Below the pieces are notes generated by a model. The model was not told the DNA's origin, did no database searches, and saw only the letters and a program-made list of their open reading frames with translations. A stretch of 64,000 nt of DNA from Actinomadura alba (GTDB lineage: Bacteria; Actinomycetota; Actinomycetes; Streptosporangiales; Streptosporangiaceae). This document shows, piece by piece, positions 32,697 through 41,702 of the stretch (position 1 is its first letter; each line of letters starts with the position of its first letter). The stretch covers positions 215,296 to 279,295 of the forward strand of contig NZ_JABVEC010000005.1 of the NCBI RefSeq assembly GCF_014323705.1, given 5' to 3'. A program made the translations under genes and the position numbers.

Positions 32697-33416
32697 ATGA
32701 GAGTTCTGCTCGTGGAGGACGATCGCCGTTTCGCGGCCGCGTTGACGAAGTCGCTGCACCAGTGCGGGTACGAGGTCGAGCATGTCACGACCGTCGCTGC
32801 GGCGATGCGCGCACCTTTGTGCGATGTGTTCCTCCTGGATCTCACGCTGCCCGATGGCGACGGCCTGGACGTATGCCGGAAGCTCCGCGCCCACAGTGAC
32901 GTCGCCATCATCATGGTGTCCGCCCGCGGCACCGAACGCGACAGGGTGAACGGCCTTCGCGCCGGCGCCGACGACTATCTGGTCAAGCCGTTCGGCATCG
33001 CCGAGTTGCAGGCGAGGCTCGACGCGGTGCTCCGCCGGGTCCGGCCGCGGGCGGCGGGAGTGCGCGTGCTCGGCGGGCTCCGGGTCGACCTGGACGGTCG
33101 CCTCGCCTATGTGAACGACGCCCTCGTGAAACTGACCCCGAAGGAGTTCACCGTCCTCGCCGTCCTGGTACGTGAGACGGGCGTCGTGGTCAGGCGCGAG
33201 CAGCTGATCCGGGAGGTCTGGCAGACCTCTTGGCGAGGCAAGTCCCGTGCCCTTGACGTGCATGTCTCCACGTTGCGCACGAAGGTGCGGGCCGCGGCCC
33301 GGGTCGAGGCCGTGCACGCCGTCGGCTACCGGTTGCGGGCACTCGACCAGGCGGAAGAGCCCGCCTGGTCAGGGAACGGTCCGTACCTCACGTACCCGTA
33401 CCCGTCGTACGGGTGA
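32697..33416 (+). CDS. OmpR-family response regulator
   Basis: 239 residues from ATG 32697; GGGGAG sits 4 bases upstream and the protein then begins MRVLLVEDD. Receiver domain 1-115: acidic pair Glu-Asp-Asp at 7-9, phospho-acceptor Asp in VFLLDLTLPDGDG, Lys in DYLVKPF. Winged helix 130-225 (LTPKEFTVLAVLVRETGVVV; HVSTLRTKVR; VGYRLRA). The gene is 16 bases before the kinase gene. Targets unknown; possibly a transporter gene elsewhere for the ligand bound by the TAXI protein. Confidence 0.92.
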   Translation: MRVLLVEDDRRFAAALTKSLHQCGYEVEHVTTVAAAMRAPLCDVFLLDLTLPDGDGLDVCRKLRAHSDVAIIMVSARGTERDRVNGLRAGADDYLVKPFGIAELQARLDAVLRRVRPRAAGVRVLGGLRVDLDGRLAYVNDALVKLTPKEFTVLAVLVRETGVVVRREQLIREVWQTSWRGKSRALDVHVSTLRTKVRAAARVEAVHAVGYRLRALDQAEEPAWSGNGPYLTYPYPSYG

Positions 33417-33432
33417 CCCTGATGGATCCCGG

Positions 33433-34833
33433 ATGAGACGTCGTCTGCTCGCGACGTATCTGACGTTGCTGGTCGTCGTGCTCATGGCGCTGACCGTGCA
33501 GCTGGCGATCACTTCGGCCTCCCGGGACACCCAGACGATGTTCATGGACCGGGTCAACGACACGGTGCGGTTCGCCTCGCTCGCGGAGACGGCGCTGCGT
33601 ACCGGGCACACGTCCGCCCTTGAGGCGGAGCTTCGCCAGTACGAGGGGCTGTACGGCATCGGTGTGATCATCGTCGGTCGGGATGGCGGTCTGCTCCTGG
33701 TGTGCGGGGCGCCGGTCGATTTCAATGCGCCGTGGATACGCGATGCGGTCGACGACGCACTCTCGGGCAACCGGTCGGCCACCGCGGACATCATCTGGCC
33801 GTGGAGCGATGAACCACTGGTGGTCATCGAACCGGTCGGACGGGGCGGCGAGGTCGTCGGTGCCGCAATGACGTTGTCCCCGACCGCCCGGCTGCGCGGG
33901 GCGATGTTGCGTGGCTGGGCCGTGCTCGCGGCCCAGGGACTGGCGGTGCTGCTGATCGGGGCCGGCGCCGCCTTCCCGCTCACCCGCTGGCTGCTGCGCC
34001 CGGTGCGGCAGCTCGACAGAACGGCGCACGCGCTGGCCGAGGGACGCCTCGGGGAGCGGGTCGGCATCACCTCCGGGCCGCCGGAACTGCGCCGGCTCAC
34101 CAAGTCGTTCGACGCCATGGCCGAGCAGCTCTCGGTGCTCATCGACAGGCAGCGCGCGTTCGTCTCCTACGCCGGCCATCAGCTGCGCACGCCACTGGCG
34201 AGGCTGCGGCTGTCGATGGACAACCTCGCTCCCGCGGTCCTCCCCGCTGGATGCGACGATCACCAGATGGTGGTGGAGGAGATCGAGCGGATGGCGCGCC
34301 TCTACGACGCGCTCCTGACGTACGCATCGGTCGAGGCCGCCTCCGTCGAGGTCGGCACGGTCGACCTGGCCGAGATCGCCGACACCCGGGTGGCTCGCTG
34401 GGCGGAGGTGGCAGAGGAGGCCGGGGTCGTACTGTGCCGGACCGGTGAACGTTCGGCCACCGCGAGCGCCGCGGCCGACACGATCGACCAGGTTCTCGAC
34501 GCCCTCATCGAGAACGCCGTCAAGTTCGCCGGCGTCGGCAGCCGGGTCACGGTGGCGGTGGAGGCGACGGCACCGGACCAGGTGGCCGTCCGGGTCATCG
34601 ACGACGGCCCGGGGATGCCGGAAGAGGATCTCCGCCGGGCGATTGAGCCGTTCTGGCGGCACCCCAAGGACCAGAACCTCGAAGGGTCCGGCCTCGGGGT
34701 CACCATCGCGCACGCGCTGGTCACGGCCTGCGGCGGCACCCTGGAGTTGCTCGCGGCCGACCCGCGCGGCCTGGAGGTAAGCGTCCGGCTGCCCACGCCC
34801 GCGGCCGTTGAGGAAGGTGGCATCCGCTCATGA
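33433..34833 (+). CDS. Sensor histidine kinase (OmpR-partner type)
   Basis: 466 residues from ATG 33433. TM1 about 6-30, an extracytoplasmic sensor of about 130 residues, TM2 about 158-182, HAMP to about 235, then HisKA with phospho-His in AGHQLRTPLARLR. The ATPase domain has IDQVLDALIENAVKFA (N box), DDGPGMPEEDL (G1) and GSGLGVTIAHALV (G2). The organisation resembles TctE/BctE kinases whose signals come through a periplasmic binding protein, and here a TAXI-type binding protein gene overlaps the kinase gene by ATGA. Confidence 0.92.
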   Translation: MRRRLLATYLTLLVVVLMALTVQLAITSASRDTQTMFMDRVNDTVRFASLAETALRTGHTSALEAELRQYEGLYGIGVIIVGRDGGLLLVCGAPVDFNAPWIRDAVDDALSGNRSATADIIWPWSDEPLVVIEPVGRGGEVVGAAMTLSPTARLRGAMLRGWAVLAAQGLAVLLIGAGAAFPLTRWLLRPVRQLDRTAHALAEGRLGERVGITSGPPELRRLTKSFDAMAEQLSVLIDRQRAFVSYAGHQLRTPLARLRLSMDNLAPAVLPAGCDDHQMVVEEIERMARLYDALLTYASVEAASVEVGTVDLAEIADTRVARWAEVAEEAGVVLCRTGERSATASAAADTIDQVLDALIENAVKFAGVGSRVTVAVEATAPDQVAVRVIDDGPGMPEEDLRRAIEPFWRHPKDQNLEGSGLGVTIAHALVTACGGTLELLAADPRGLEVSVRLPTPAAVEEGGIRS

Positions 34834-35936
34834 GGGGATCGCGCGCCATCGCCTTGGCCGCCGCCCTGCTGCTGGTCGGCGCCCTCACCGCCTGCGAGTC
34901 CTCCACATCCCCGCCGGCGCATGTCGTCATCGCCAGCGGCGGGGTCGGCGGTGTGTATCACGCGCTCGGGACGGCCTTCGCCGGTGCCATCAGGAAAAGC
35001 TGGTCCGCCGAGACGGACGTCATGACCACTGCGGCGGCCATCGAGAATCTGCGGCTGGTCGCCGGCGGCCAGGCGGACGTCGGATTCGCGACGGTGGACT
35101 CCGCGGCGTTGGCCATTGAGGGCTCGGGCCCCTTCGACGAGTCGTTGCCGATCGTCGCGCTGGCCGGTCTCTACGACGACTACCTGCAGATCGTCGTACG
35201 GGCTGACGGGCCGCTCCACGAGGTCGGTGACCTGCGGGGGCGCCGCGTTTCCACCGGATCGGTGGGATCGGGCACCGAGGTCGTGGCGAACAGGGTGCTG
35301 AAGGCGGCCGGCATTGACATCGACACGGGGATCAGCCGGCACCGGCTCTCAGCCGTCTACTCGGCCGAGGCGCTCCGCAGCGGACAGATCGACGCGTTCT
35401 TCTTCACCGGAGGCCTGCCCACCCCGGCGGTGGACGAACTGGCCCGGACGTTCCCGATTCGGCTCCTGCCGGTGGGCGAACTGGCCGCCGACCTCTATCG
35501 CAGGTACGGCGACGTCTACCTGCCCCGATCGATCCCGGTGAACCTCTACGGTCTCGCCAAGGAGGTCACGACCGTGGGCATCCCGAATGTCCTGGTCGTG
35601 CGCCGGAGCATGAGCGACGCTGACGCCAGGGCGCTCACCGCCCTGCTCTTCGCCTCCAAACCCACGCTGGTGGCCGCGCACGCGGAGGCGCGGCGACTGG
35701 ACCGGCGCGCCGCCCTGGCCACCTTCCCGGTCCGGCTGCACCCAGGGGCGGCGGCGTACTACCGGGAGTCGAAGGTGCTGGCCCTACGAACGGCCGGAAC
35801 GAATCACCACCGCTATTCCAGAGTTCGGCGACAATCACGACCGCCGAGCGTTGAAACGCGCCTCACGTCCGGTTCGCTCCGCCGCATCGCTCGCGGCGGC
35901 TACGCCACCCGACCCGGACCACGGCCCGCCGAGTAA
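34830..35936 (+). CDS. TAXI-family TRAP solute-binding lipoprotein, probable sensor partner
   Basis: 368 residues; ATG 34830 overlaps the kinase stop. A lipoprotein signal with LTAC (Cys22) is followed by the TAXI signature VVIASGGVGGVYHALGTAFA, ENLRLVAGGQADVGFATVDS, and LRGRRVSTGSVGSGTEVVAN. TAXI proteins bind carboxylates such as glutamate, malate or 2-oxoglutarate for TRAP permeases, but no TRAP membrane gene is present in this window, so I infer a sensory role with the kinase. The last 45 residues (from about 323) are Arg-rich and unlike the family, possibly a frameshifted or newly acquired tail. Confidence 0.85.
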   Translation: MRGSRAIALAAALLLVGALTACESSTSPPAHVVIASGGVGGVYHALGTAFAGAIRKSWSAETDVMTTAAAIENLRLVAGGQADVGFATVDSAALAIEGSGPFDESLPIVALAGLYDDYLQIVVRADGPLHEVGDLRGRRVSTGSVGSGTEVVANRVLKAAGIDIDTGISRHRLSAVYSAEALRSGQIDAFFFTGGLPTPAVDELARTFPIRLLPVGELAADLYRRYGDVYLPRSIPVNLYGLAKEVTTVGIPNVLVVRRSMSDADARALTALLFASKPTLVAAHAEARRLDRRAALATFPVRLHPGAAAYYRESKVLALRTAGTNHHRYSRVRRQSRPPSVETRLTSGSLRRIARGGYATRPGPRPAE

Positions 35937-35968
35937 AACCCCTTCTCGACGCTCATAAGCTACCGTCG

Positions 35969-36478
35969 GTGACCACTGAACGTCCTGACCTACCGCTGAT
36001 CGCCGACGAGCGTGCGATGCTCCGCGCCCACCTCGACTTCCACCGCGCCACCCTCGCCTGGAAGTGCGACGACCTGGACGACGACGAGCTGCGCGCGCAG
36101 GCGTCGAATCCTTCGACGCTCTCGCTGCTCGGGCTGATCCGCCACATGGCCGAGGTGGAGCGCACCTGGTTCCGTAAGACAGTGAACGGCGAGCGTGACC
36201 TGCCCAATGTCTGGTCCCACGCCGACGACTACCAGACCGCCTACGACCCGTCCGGCTGTACCCGCGAGGAGGCCTTCGCCGCTTGGCAGACCGAGGTGGA
36301 GCACGCCCGCCGCATCGAGCGCGCGGCCACGTCCTTTGATCTGGTCGTCCACCAGCCCCGCTGGCACCAGGACGTCTCGCTCCGCTTCGTCATGCTGCAC
36401 ATGATCCACGAGTACGCGCGGCACAACGGCCACGCTGACCTCGTTCGCGAGGCCATCGACGGCACCGTGGGCACGTGA
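35969..36478 (+). CDS. DinB/DUF664-family protein
   Basis: 169 residues from GTG 35969, without a clear ribosome-binding site. Four-helix DinB-like fold: LRAHLDFHRATLAWKCDDL, LGLIRHMAEVERTWFRKTV (His metal ligand), and LRFVMLHMIHEYARHNGHAD carrying the conserved HxxxH. Members are metal-dependent thiol transferases (mycothiol-dependent) or unknown enzymes. The gene is 32 bases after the TAXI gene and may be read through. Confidence 0.83.
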   Translation: MTTERPDLPLIADERAMLRAHLDFHRATLAWKCDDLDDDELRAQASNPSTLSLLGLIRHMAEVERTWFRKTVNGERDLPNVWSHADDYQTAYDPSGCTREEAFAAWQTEVEHARRIERAATSFDLVVHQPRWHQDVSLRFVMLHMIHEYARHNGHADLVREAIDGTVGT

Positions 36479-36850
36479 CATCGCCCCGGACCCGAACTAT
36501 CCCTCGGCGATCGGCCGGTAGGTGCACACGTTCACGCCCGCGTCGCTGGTGACCGTGGAGACCTGAGGGCGAGTACCCCGATAGGTATTCCTATTAATCC
36601 GGTATGGACAATATGGATTAGGGATGCCAGCATTGTGCCCATGCGCCCGGCAAGCGCGCTCATCACGCGCCGCTACATCGATCTCCTACGCGTGTGCAGC
36701 GCCTGCTGTAGGCAACGCGGCTAACCCAGCCCACCCCCTCCTCCGCCATCCGGAACACGTGGACCGATTCATCCGGCTCCGCGTGTCCGCCATGCATGCC
36801 ATCGGCCATTCGGCCTTGTTTCAATCCCCCCCGTCTCAGAAGGAGACAGT
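36479..36850. promoter_or_regulatory. Intergenic region with an AT-rich double inverted repeat
   Basis: At about 36580-36625 an AT-rich block stands out in GC-rich surroundings. ATAGG-TATT-CCTAT is followed by TAATCC, 14 bases, and GGATTA. It could be a promoter with an operator for the haloperoxidase gene, about 230 bases upstream of its start. The rest shows no gene. Confidence 0.4.
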
Positions 36851-38158
36851 GTGCGCTCGTTGAGATCCCGACCCCTCATGGCCCCGCCCCGGCCCGGTCG
36901 TTCCCGGATCACCCCTGACCGCCGTACTGTGGCAGCCGCCGCCGCGATGATGATCGCGCTGTCCGCGGTGACCGCCCAGGCGGCAGCGGCTTCCGAGGAA
37001 CGTCCCGACGTAGCTCTGGAGTGGTACGACACCACGGCCGCGACGATCACGACGGCCGGATCGGCGACGCAGGTCACCAACAGCCGCACGTGGGCGATCA
37101 GCTGGCTGGCGGCCGCCCGCGCGCTGCGAGCCGTCCCAGCGGGTGTGCCCCGACGCGACTACGAGGACGCCGCGCTGGCCGGAGCGGTGCACTCGGCCCT
37201 GATAGCGCTGGTCCCCGCCCGTACCCAGGAGCTGGACACCGCCCTGCGCCGCACACTGGCCCGGATCCCGGACGGCCCAGCCGAGGACCGGGGCGTCGCG
37301 ACTGGCGCTGACCAAGCACGCATCGTGCTGGCGTCCCGCGACGGCGACGGGCTCGACCCGGACTCGGTGAACGCCCCGTTCCCGGTACCCGCCCCCGAAC
37401 CGGGCGTCTGGCAGCCGACGCCGCCCTCATTCGCCCCGGCCGCCCAGGCGGGAAACCGCAATGCCCGCCCCTTCCTGCTGGAACGGGCCGACCAGTTCCG
37501 GCTCGATCCGCCGCCTGCGCTCGGTTCAGCCCGCTACCGGGCGGACCTGTCCGAAGTGCTCGCGTACGGCGCCGCCGACAGCACGGTACGTACGCCCAAG
37601 CAGACCGAGACGGCCTCATTCTGGCTCGGCTCTTCATTCACCCTCTACACCGAACCGCTCCGAGTCGCACTGACCCGATCACCTCGATCGCCGGCGGACC
37701 GGGCGAAGCTCGTGGCGCTCTTCCACATCGCGCTGGTGGACACCCAGATCGCGACCTCCGACAGCAAGTACGCCTACCTGCGTTGGCGGCCTGTCACGGC
37801 CATCCGTTCAGCCGACAACGACGGAGACCCCACCACCTCGCCCGATCCGGACTGGACACCACTGCACACCACCCCGGCCCACCCCGACTACCCGAGCGGG
37901 CACAACACCTATTCGGGCGCGGCCGAGGAGGTGCTGACCGCCCTCGCGGGCCACCGCACCGCGCCATTCCACCTCACCAGCTCCACCGCACCCGGCGTCA
38001 CTCGTACCTACACCACCTGGCACGCCCTGACACAGGAGAACATCGACGCGCGGGTCTGGTCCGGGATCCACACTCGGTCCGCCGATAAGGCCGGTGTCAC
38101 CCTCGGCCGCCTGGTGGCCGAGCACACCCTTCGTAACGCCAAGCTCCTCTTCCGTTAA
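36851..38158 (+). CDS. Secreted vanadium-dependent haloperoxidase / PAP2-superfamily protein
   Basis: 435 residues with a signal segment near 27-47 (VAAAAAMMIALSAVTAQAAA). All three elements of the vanadate/phosphate pocket are visible: KYAYLRWRPVTAIR (Lys and Arg), HPDYPSGHNTYSGAA (Ser-Gly-His) and ARVWSGIHTRSADKAG (Arg, His and the late Asp). The long helical N-terminal part is typical of bacterial haloperoxidase-like proteins. It either oxidises halides with peroxide or acts as a phosphatase; sequence alone does not decide. Confidence 0.85.
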   Translation: MRSLRSRPLMAPPRPGRSRITPDRRTVAAAAAMMIALSAVTAQAAAASEERPDVALEWYDTTAATITTAGSATQVTNSRTWAISWLAAARALRAVPAGVPRRDYEDAALAGAVHSALIALVPARTQELDTALRRTLARIPDGPAEDRGVATGADQARIVLASRDGDGLDPDSVNAPFPVPAPEPGVWQPTPPSFAPAAQAGNRNARPFLLERADQFRLDPPPALGSARYRADLSEVLAYGAADSTVRTPKQTETASFWLGSSFTLYTEPLRVALTRSPRSPADRAKLVALFHIALVDTQIATSDSKYAYLRWRPVTAIRSADNDGDPTTSPDPDWTPLHTTPAHPDYPSGHNTYSGAAEEVLTALAGHRTAPFHLTSSTAPGVTRTYTTWHALTQENIDARVWSGIHTRSADKAGVTLGRLVAEHTLRNAKLLFR

Positions 38159-38171
38159 AGCGGCGGCAGAA

Positions 38172-38206
38172 CGCAGCCGGTCGGCCGGCAGCGCCGACCG
38201 GCTGCG
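38172..38206 (+). terminator. Perfect 14-bp hairpin after the haloperoxidase gene
   Basis: CGCAGCCGGTCGGC (38172-38185) pairs exactly with 38193-38206 around a 7-base loop, 14 bases after the stop codon. Confidence 0.75.
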
Positions 38207-38221
38207 GCGGCAGGACAGCGG

Positions 38222-38542
38222 TCACTGTCCCGATGGGACGAGGCCCGCGGCCGGTAGATGACCAGATCGCTTCCGGCTTCTCTGAACCGCGCCCAGCAGG
38301 TGACGCGATGGCCCGTACTCGCATGCGATGCAGGTACGGCGCGCGCACGTTGAAGACTCATCCAATTCGATCACGAAGACACGGCCCGCGCAGCGGGCGC
38401 ATCGCGCACTCACCACCTGATGTGTGGGATATCCGCAGTCCTCCACTTTGAGGTAGGCGGCCAAGTCATCCGCGCCCCGGCGTTCCGCGCCGAGCTGCTC
38501 CGCCGCCGGCCTGAACTCGCCGACGACATCGAGCCCTGGCAT
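38222..38542 (-). pseudogene. Probable remnant of a small zinc-finger-like protein
   Basis: The minus frame contains DLAAYLKVEDCGYPTHQVVS then ARCARCAGRVFVIELDES and CARRTCIAC, with Cys pairs spaced CxxC...CxxxxCxxC like a zinc-binding protein family I have a general memory of in actinomycetes. After CIACEYG the sequence no longer looks conserved and ends early, and no good start or ribosome-binding site is seen (ATG 38542 is a guess). The rest of 38543-38848 holds no gene I can support. Confidence 0.4.
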
Positions 38543-38848
38543 GAGGACCTCGGCTGGTGGGAACCGTGGGGACGTACGGAGCTTCGTGGTGGCTGTCAGC
38601 AGCCTATTGACATTCATGCCTGTCATGCGGATGATCATCTCGCCCGGTCCGGCTGATCATGAGGTTCCGGGTGTTCACGGTCCTGCCGAACGTCTATGAC
38701 CTGTCGTCGTCCACCGGACGGTGTCGTGTGGCCCCGCCGCTCGAGCGCCGTCGTTTCATCGGGGTCTGTCCGTCTCCTGCAATCTGGGAGGGCGTTGCCC
38801 CTGGATCCATGCGCTCTGACGGTCTCTGATGTTTTGACAGGAGTAATG

Positions 38849-41473
38849 ATGCGCGTGACCTCTAGGCGTCCCGTATTTCTCTCACTTCTCGTCGCCGTGG
38901 TCGTCGCCCTCGGGTTGTTCAGCCCCGCGGTCTCGGCGTCGGCCCCCAACGTCGACAAGTCCCTTTCGTCCTCGGCCAAGTCCATCCCCACCCCCAAGAA
39001 CTACTTCGGCTTCGCGATGGGGACGTCCGGACAGCTGGCCACGCACGACAAGATGATGAGCTATCTGAAGCTCACGTCGCAGAAGTCCAACCGGGTCAAG
39101 TACTACGTGGCCGGTAAGACCACGATGGGCAATGACTACCCGTACCTGCTGGTCAGTTCACCGGACAACCTGCGCGACGTCGACAGGCTCGCGGCGATCA
39201 ACCGGCGGCTGTCGGACCCCCGCGGGCTCTCCGACGACGAGGCGCGCAGCCTCGCCAAGCAGGGCAAGCCGTTCCTGATGATCCAGTCGGCGATCCACTC
39301 GACCGAGGTCGGCAACACGCAGGCATTGATGGACGTGGTGCACCGTCTGGCCACCGAGCAGTCCGACACCATCAACGGGATGCTCGACAGGGCCGTCCTG
39401 ATCGTGGTGCCCGCGCAGAACCCCGACGGCCAGAAGCTGGTCAACGACTACTTCAACGAGACGGCGGGCACCTCGTACCGGCGCACCTACCCGGACCTCT
39501 ACCACAAGTACACCGGCCACGACGACAACCGTGACTGGTTCATGTTCACCCAGGTGGAGCCGCGCTACTACATCGGCCTGCTCGCCAAGTACCGGCCGTC
39601 GCTGGTGCACATCCTCCACCAGATGGGGGCGAACAACGACCGGATCTTCGTCCCGCCGTACAAGGACCCGTTCGACCCGAGCATCGACCCGCGGGTCGTG
39701 CAGACGACCAGCGAATTCGGCCTCGGCATGGGCGGCGCCCTCACCCGTGATGGGAAGAAGGGCGTGACCTGGAGCAACACCTACGACTGGTGGCTGCCGT
39801 CGGTGTTCTACGAGCCGTACCACGGCATCCCGAACGTCCTGACAGAGATCGCCAGCGTGCGTGACCTCGCCTACCCGAACACCTCCGCGGACGGAAAGCC
39901 GCTCGGACCGCAGGACCAGCGGACCAACCGCGTGGAGCCGTACGACAGCGCCACCTGGACGCTGGAGCAGATCGTCTCGTACGCCAAGACGGCGACGTTC
40001 GCCAACATCGAGAACGTCGGCAAGAAGGGCGAGGACCTGCTGTACAACATGTACCAGGTCAGCCGGGACAACCTGAAGTGGAAGGGCGACCCCTACGCCT
40101 ACGTGGTGCCCGCCGACCAGCGGGACCCCTACGCGGCGTACGAGCTGCTCAACATCCTGCAGACCGGGCAGATCGAGATCGAGCGCGCCACCCAGCCGTT
40201 CACCGCGAACGGCAAGCAGTACGCGGCCGGCAGCCACGTGATCCGGATGACCCAGCCGTACAGCCGGTGGGCCGACAGCCTGCTCAAGATCTGGGACTAC
40301 CCCGAGATCAGAGCATGCGAGACGTGTCCCATCACCCGGCCGTACGACGTGACCGGCCACACCCTGTGGATGCTGTTCGGTGCGAAGGTCGACAAACTGA
40401 GCCAGCCGTTCAACGCGTCGCTGCAGCGGGTCGCCAAGGTGGAGCCCGCCGCCGCGCCGATGCCGCCGGCCCCGGGTGGTGCCTACCTGGTGCAGCCGAG
40501 CTCGTACGGCGTCGGCAAGTTCCTGGCGGGTCTGCAGAAGGCCGGGGTGCCGACCTTCCGTACCGCCGAGGAGTTCACCTCCGGCGGCACGAAGTTCGCG
40601 CCGGGTTCGCTCGTCGTGCCGCCGACCGAGCAGGCCCGCTCGGTGCTGACCGGTCTGTCACAGCAGACCGGGATCCTCGTGCACGGTGCCGACAAGGCTC
40701 CGAAGGTCGAGGGCTTCCAGCTCAAGTCCGGCACCAAGATCGGGCTGTTCCGCGGCATCAACAACATGCCGGGCGGCTGGCTCTGGTGGCTGTTCGAGCA
40801 GTACGGCGTCAACTCGAAGAACATGGTCGCCGACGACTTCAAGGGCGACCTGAACGACGCGTACGACACCATCGTGCTGCCCCAGGGCATCACGCGGAAC
40901 ACCATCGTCAACGGCCTGCCCAAGGCCGAGGTGCCCGAGCGGTTCCACTGGGCGGCCGGAGTCGGCGAGGAGGGCCTGGCGAAGCTGCGTGACTTCGTCG
41001 AGGACGGTGGCACGCTCGTCGCCCTCGGCAACGCGTCGGCGACGGCACGCGACCTGCTCAACCTGCCGGTCAAGGACACGCTGCCCGACCCGAGCGACGA
41101 CTTCTTCGTGCCGGGGGCCCTCGTGGACCAGGAGTTCGACACCACCAACCCGGTGGCGTGGGGAATGCCGGAGAAGTGGCCGGTGTGGTTCCACACCAAC
41201 GACGCGGCCTTCGAGGTGACCGACCCGTCGAAGACCAAGGTGGTCTCGAAGTACCCGTCCTCGGGTGAGATCGTGCAGAGCGGCTACGGCGCCGGCTCCG
41301 ACAAGCTGCACGGGCTCACGGACGTCGCCTCGTTCGAGGTCGGCAAGGGCAACGTCGTGATCGCCGGAACCCAGGTCTCGTACCGGACCTGGTCGCGCGG
41401 CACCATCACGATGCTGTTCAACGCGATGTACCACGGGCCGTCGGCCAAGGTGAGCGCGCCGAAGCTCAACTGA
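38849..41473 (+). CDS. Secreted M14-family zinc metallopeptidase, large form
   Basis: 874 residues from the second of two adjacent ATGs, which leaves AGGAG five bases upstream. Signal peptide about 1-35 (VFLSLLVAVVVALGLFSPAV, cleavage after VSASA). The carboxypeptidase domain follows: zinc ligands His150 and Glu153 in IHSTEVGNTQ, then VVPAQNPDGQ, and HKYTGHDDNRDWFMF. Residues 570-870 form a second region with a glutamine-amidotransferase-like pattern (LPQGITRNTIV; FVEDGGTLVALGNAS) seen in long M14 proteins. It probably degrades peptides or cell-wall-derived material outside the cell. Confidence 0.87.
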   Translation: MRVTSRRPVFLSLLVAVVVALGLFSPAVSASAPNVDKSLSSSAKSIPTPKNYFGFAMGTSGQLATHDKMMSYLKLTSQKSNRVKYYVAGKTTMGNDYPYLLVSSPDNLRDVDRLAAINRRLSDPRGLSDDEARSLAKQGKPFLMIQSAIHSTEVGNTQALMDVVHRLATEQSDTINGMLDRAVLIVVPAQNPDGQKLVNDYFNETAGTSYRRTYPDLYHKYTGHDDNRDWFMFTQVEPRYYIGLLAKYRPSLVHILHQMGANNDRIFVPPYKDPFDPSIDPRVVQTTSEFGLGMGGALTRDGKKGVTWSNTYDWWLPSVFYEPYHGIPNVLTEIASVRDLAYPNTSADGKPLGPQDQRTNRVEPYDSATWTLEQIVSYAKTATFANIENVGKKGEDLLYNMYQVSRDNLKWKGDPYAYVVPADQRDPYAAYELLNILQTGQIEIERATQPFTANGKQYAAGSHVIRMTQPYSRWADSLLKIWDYPEIRACETCPITRPYDVTGHTLWMLFGAKVDKLSQPFNASLQRVAKVEPAAAPMPPAPGGAYLVQPSSYGVGKFLAGLQKAGVPTFRTAEEFTSGGTKFAPGSLVVPPTEQARSVLTGLSQQTGILVHGADKAPKVEGFQLKSGTKIGLFRGINNMPGGWLWWLFEQYGVNSKNMVADDFKGDLNDAYDTIVLPQGITRNTIVNGLPKAEVPERFHWAAGVGEEGLAKLRDFVEDGGTLVALGNASATARDLLNLPVKDTLPDPSDDFFVPGALVDQEFDTTNPVAWGMPEKWPVWFHTNDAAFEVTDPSKTKVVSKYPSSGEIVQSGYGAGSDKLHGLTDVASFEVGKGNVVIAGTQVSYRTWSRGTITMLFNAMYHGPSAKVSAPKLN

Positions 41474-41503
41474 CGGCCGGAAACCCGTTGTAGAGATCAG
41501 GAG

Positions 41504-41562
41504 AGCGCCTCCCTGCGGTCCCTCCCCATCCTGGGTGGGAATGCCGGGAGGCGCTTTCATTT
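41504..41562 (+). terminator. Terminator of the M14 peptidase gene
   Basis: AGCGCCTCCC (41504-41513) pairs with GGGAGGCGCT (41546-41555), enclosing a further short hairpin, and is followed by TTCATTT. Confidence 0.75.
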
Positions 41563-41702
41563 CTCGCGCCGCGTCCTCGGTCGCCGGACGGCAGCGGACC
41601 TGACCGGCGTACTTACTGATAGTTCACCAATCAGATGCTGACAAATCCGGCACGGGCGGCTTAGGCTCTGGCGGTCTCTACGACTTCTCTCCAGAGGACC
41701 CC

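Noticed and set aside
32406..33317. 303-codon minus-strand frame covering the response regulator start
   Set aside because: Antisense of a conserved receiver and DNA-binding domain; no motif of its own.
38420..38656. Plus-strand frame starting MCGIS in the gap before the M14 gene
   Set aside because: The start resembles a class II glutamine amidotransferase N terminus (MCGI), but nothing after it fits; the minus-strand Cys-rich reading is more protein-like.
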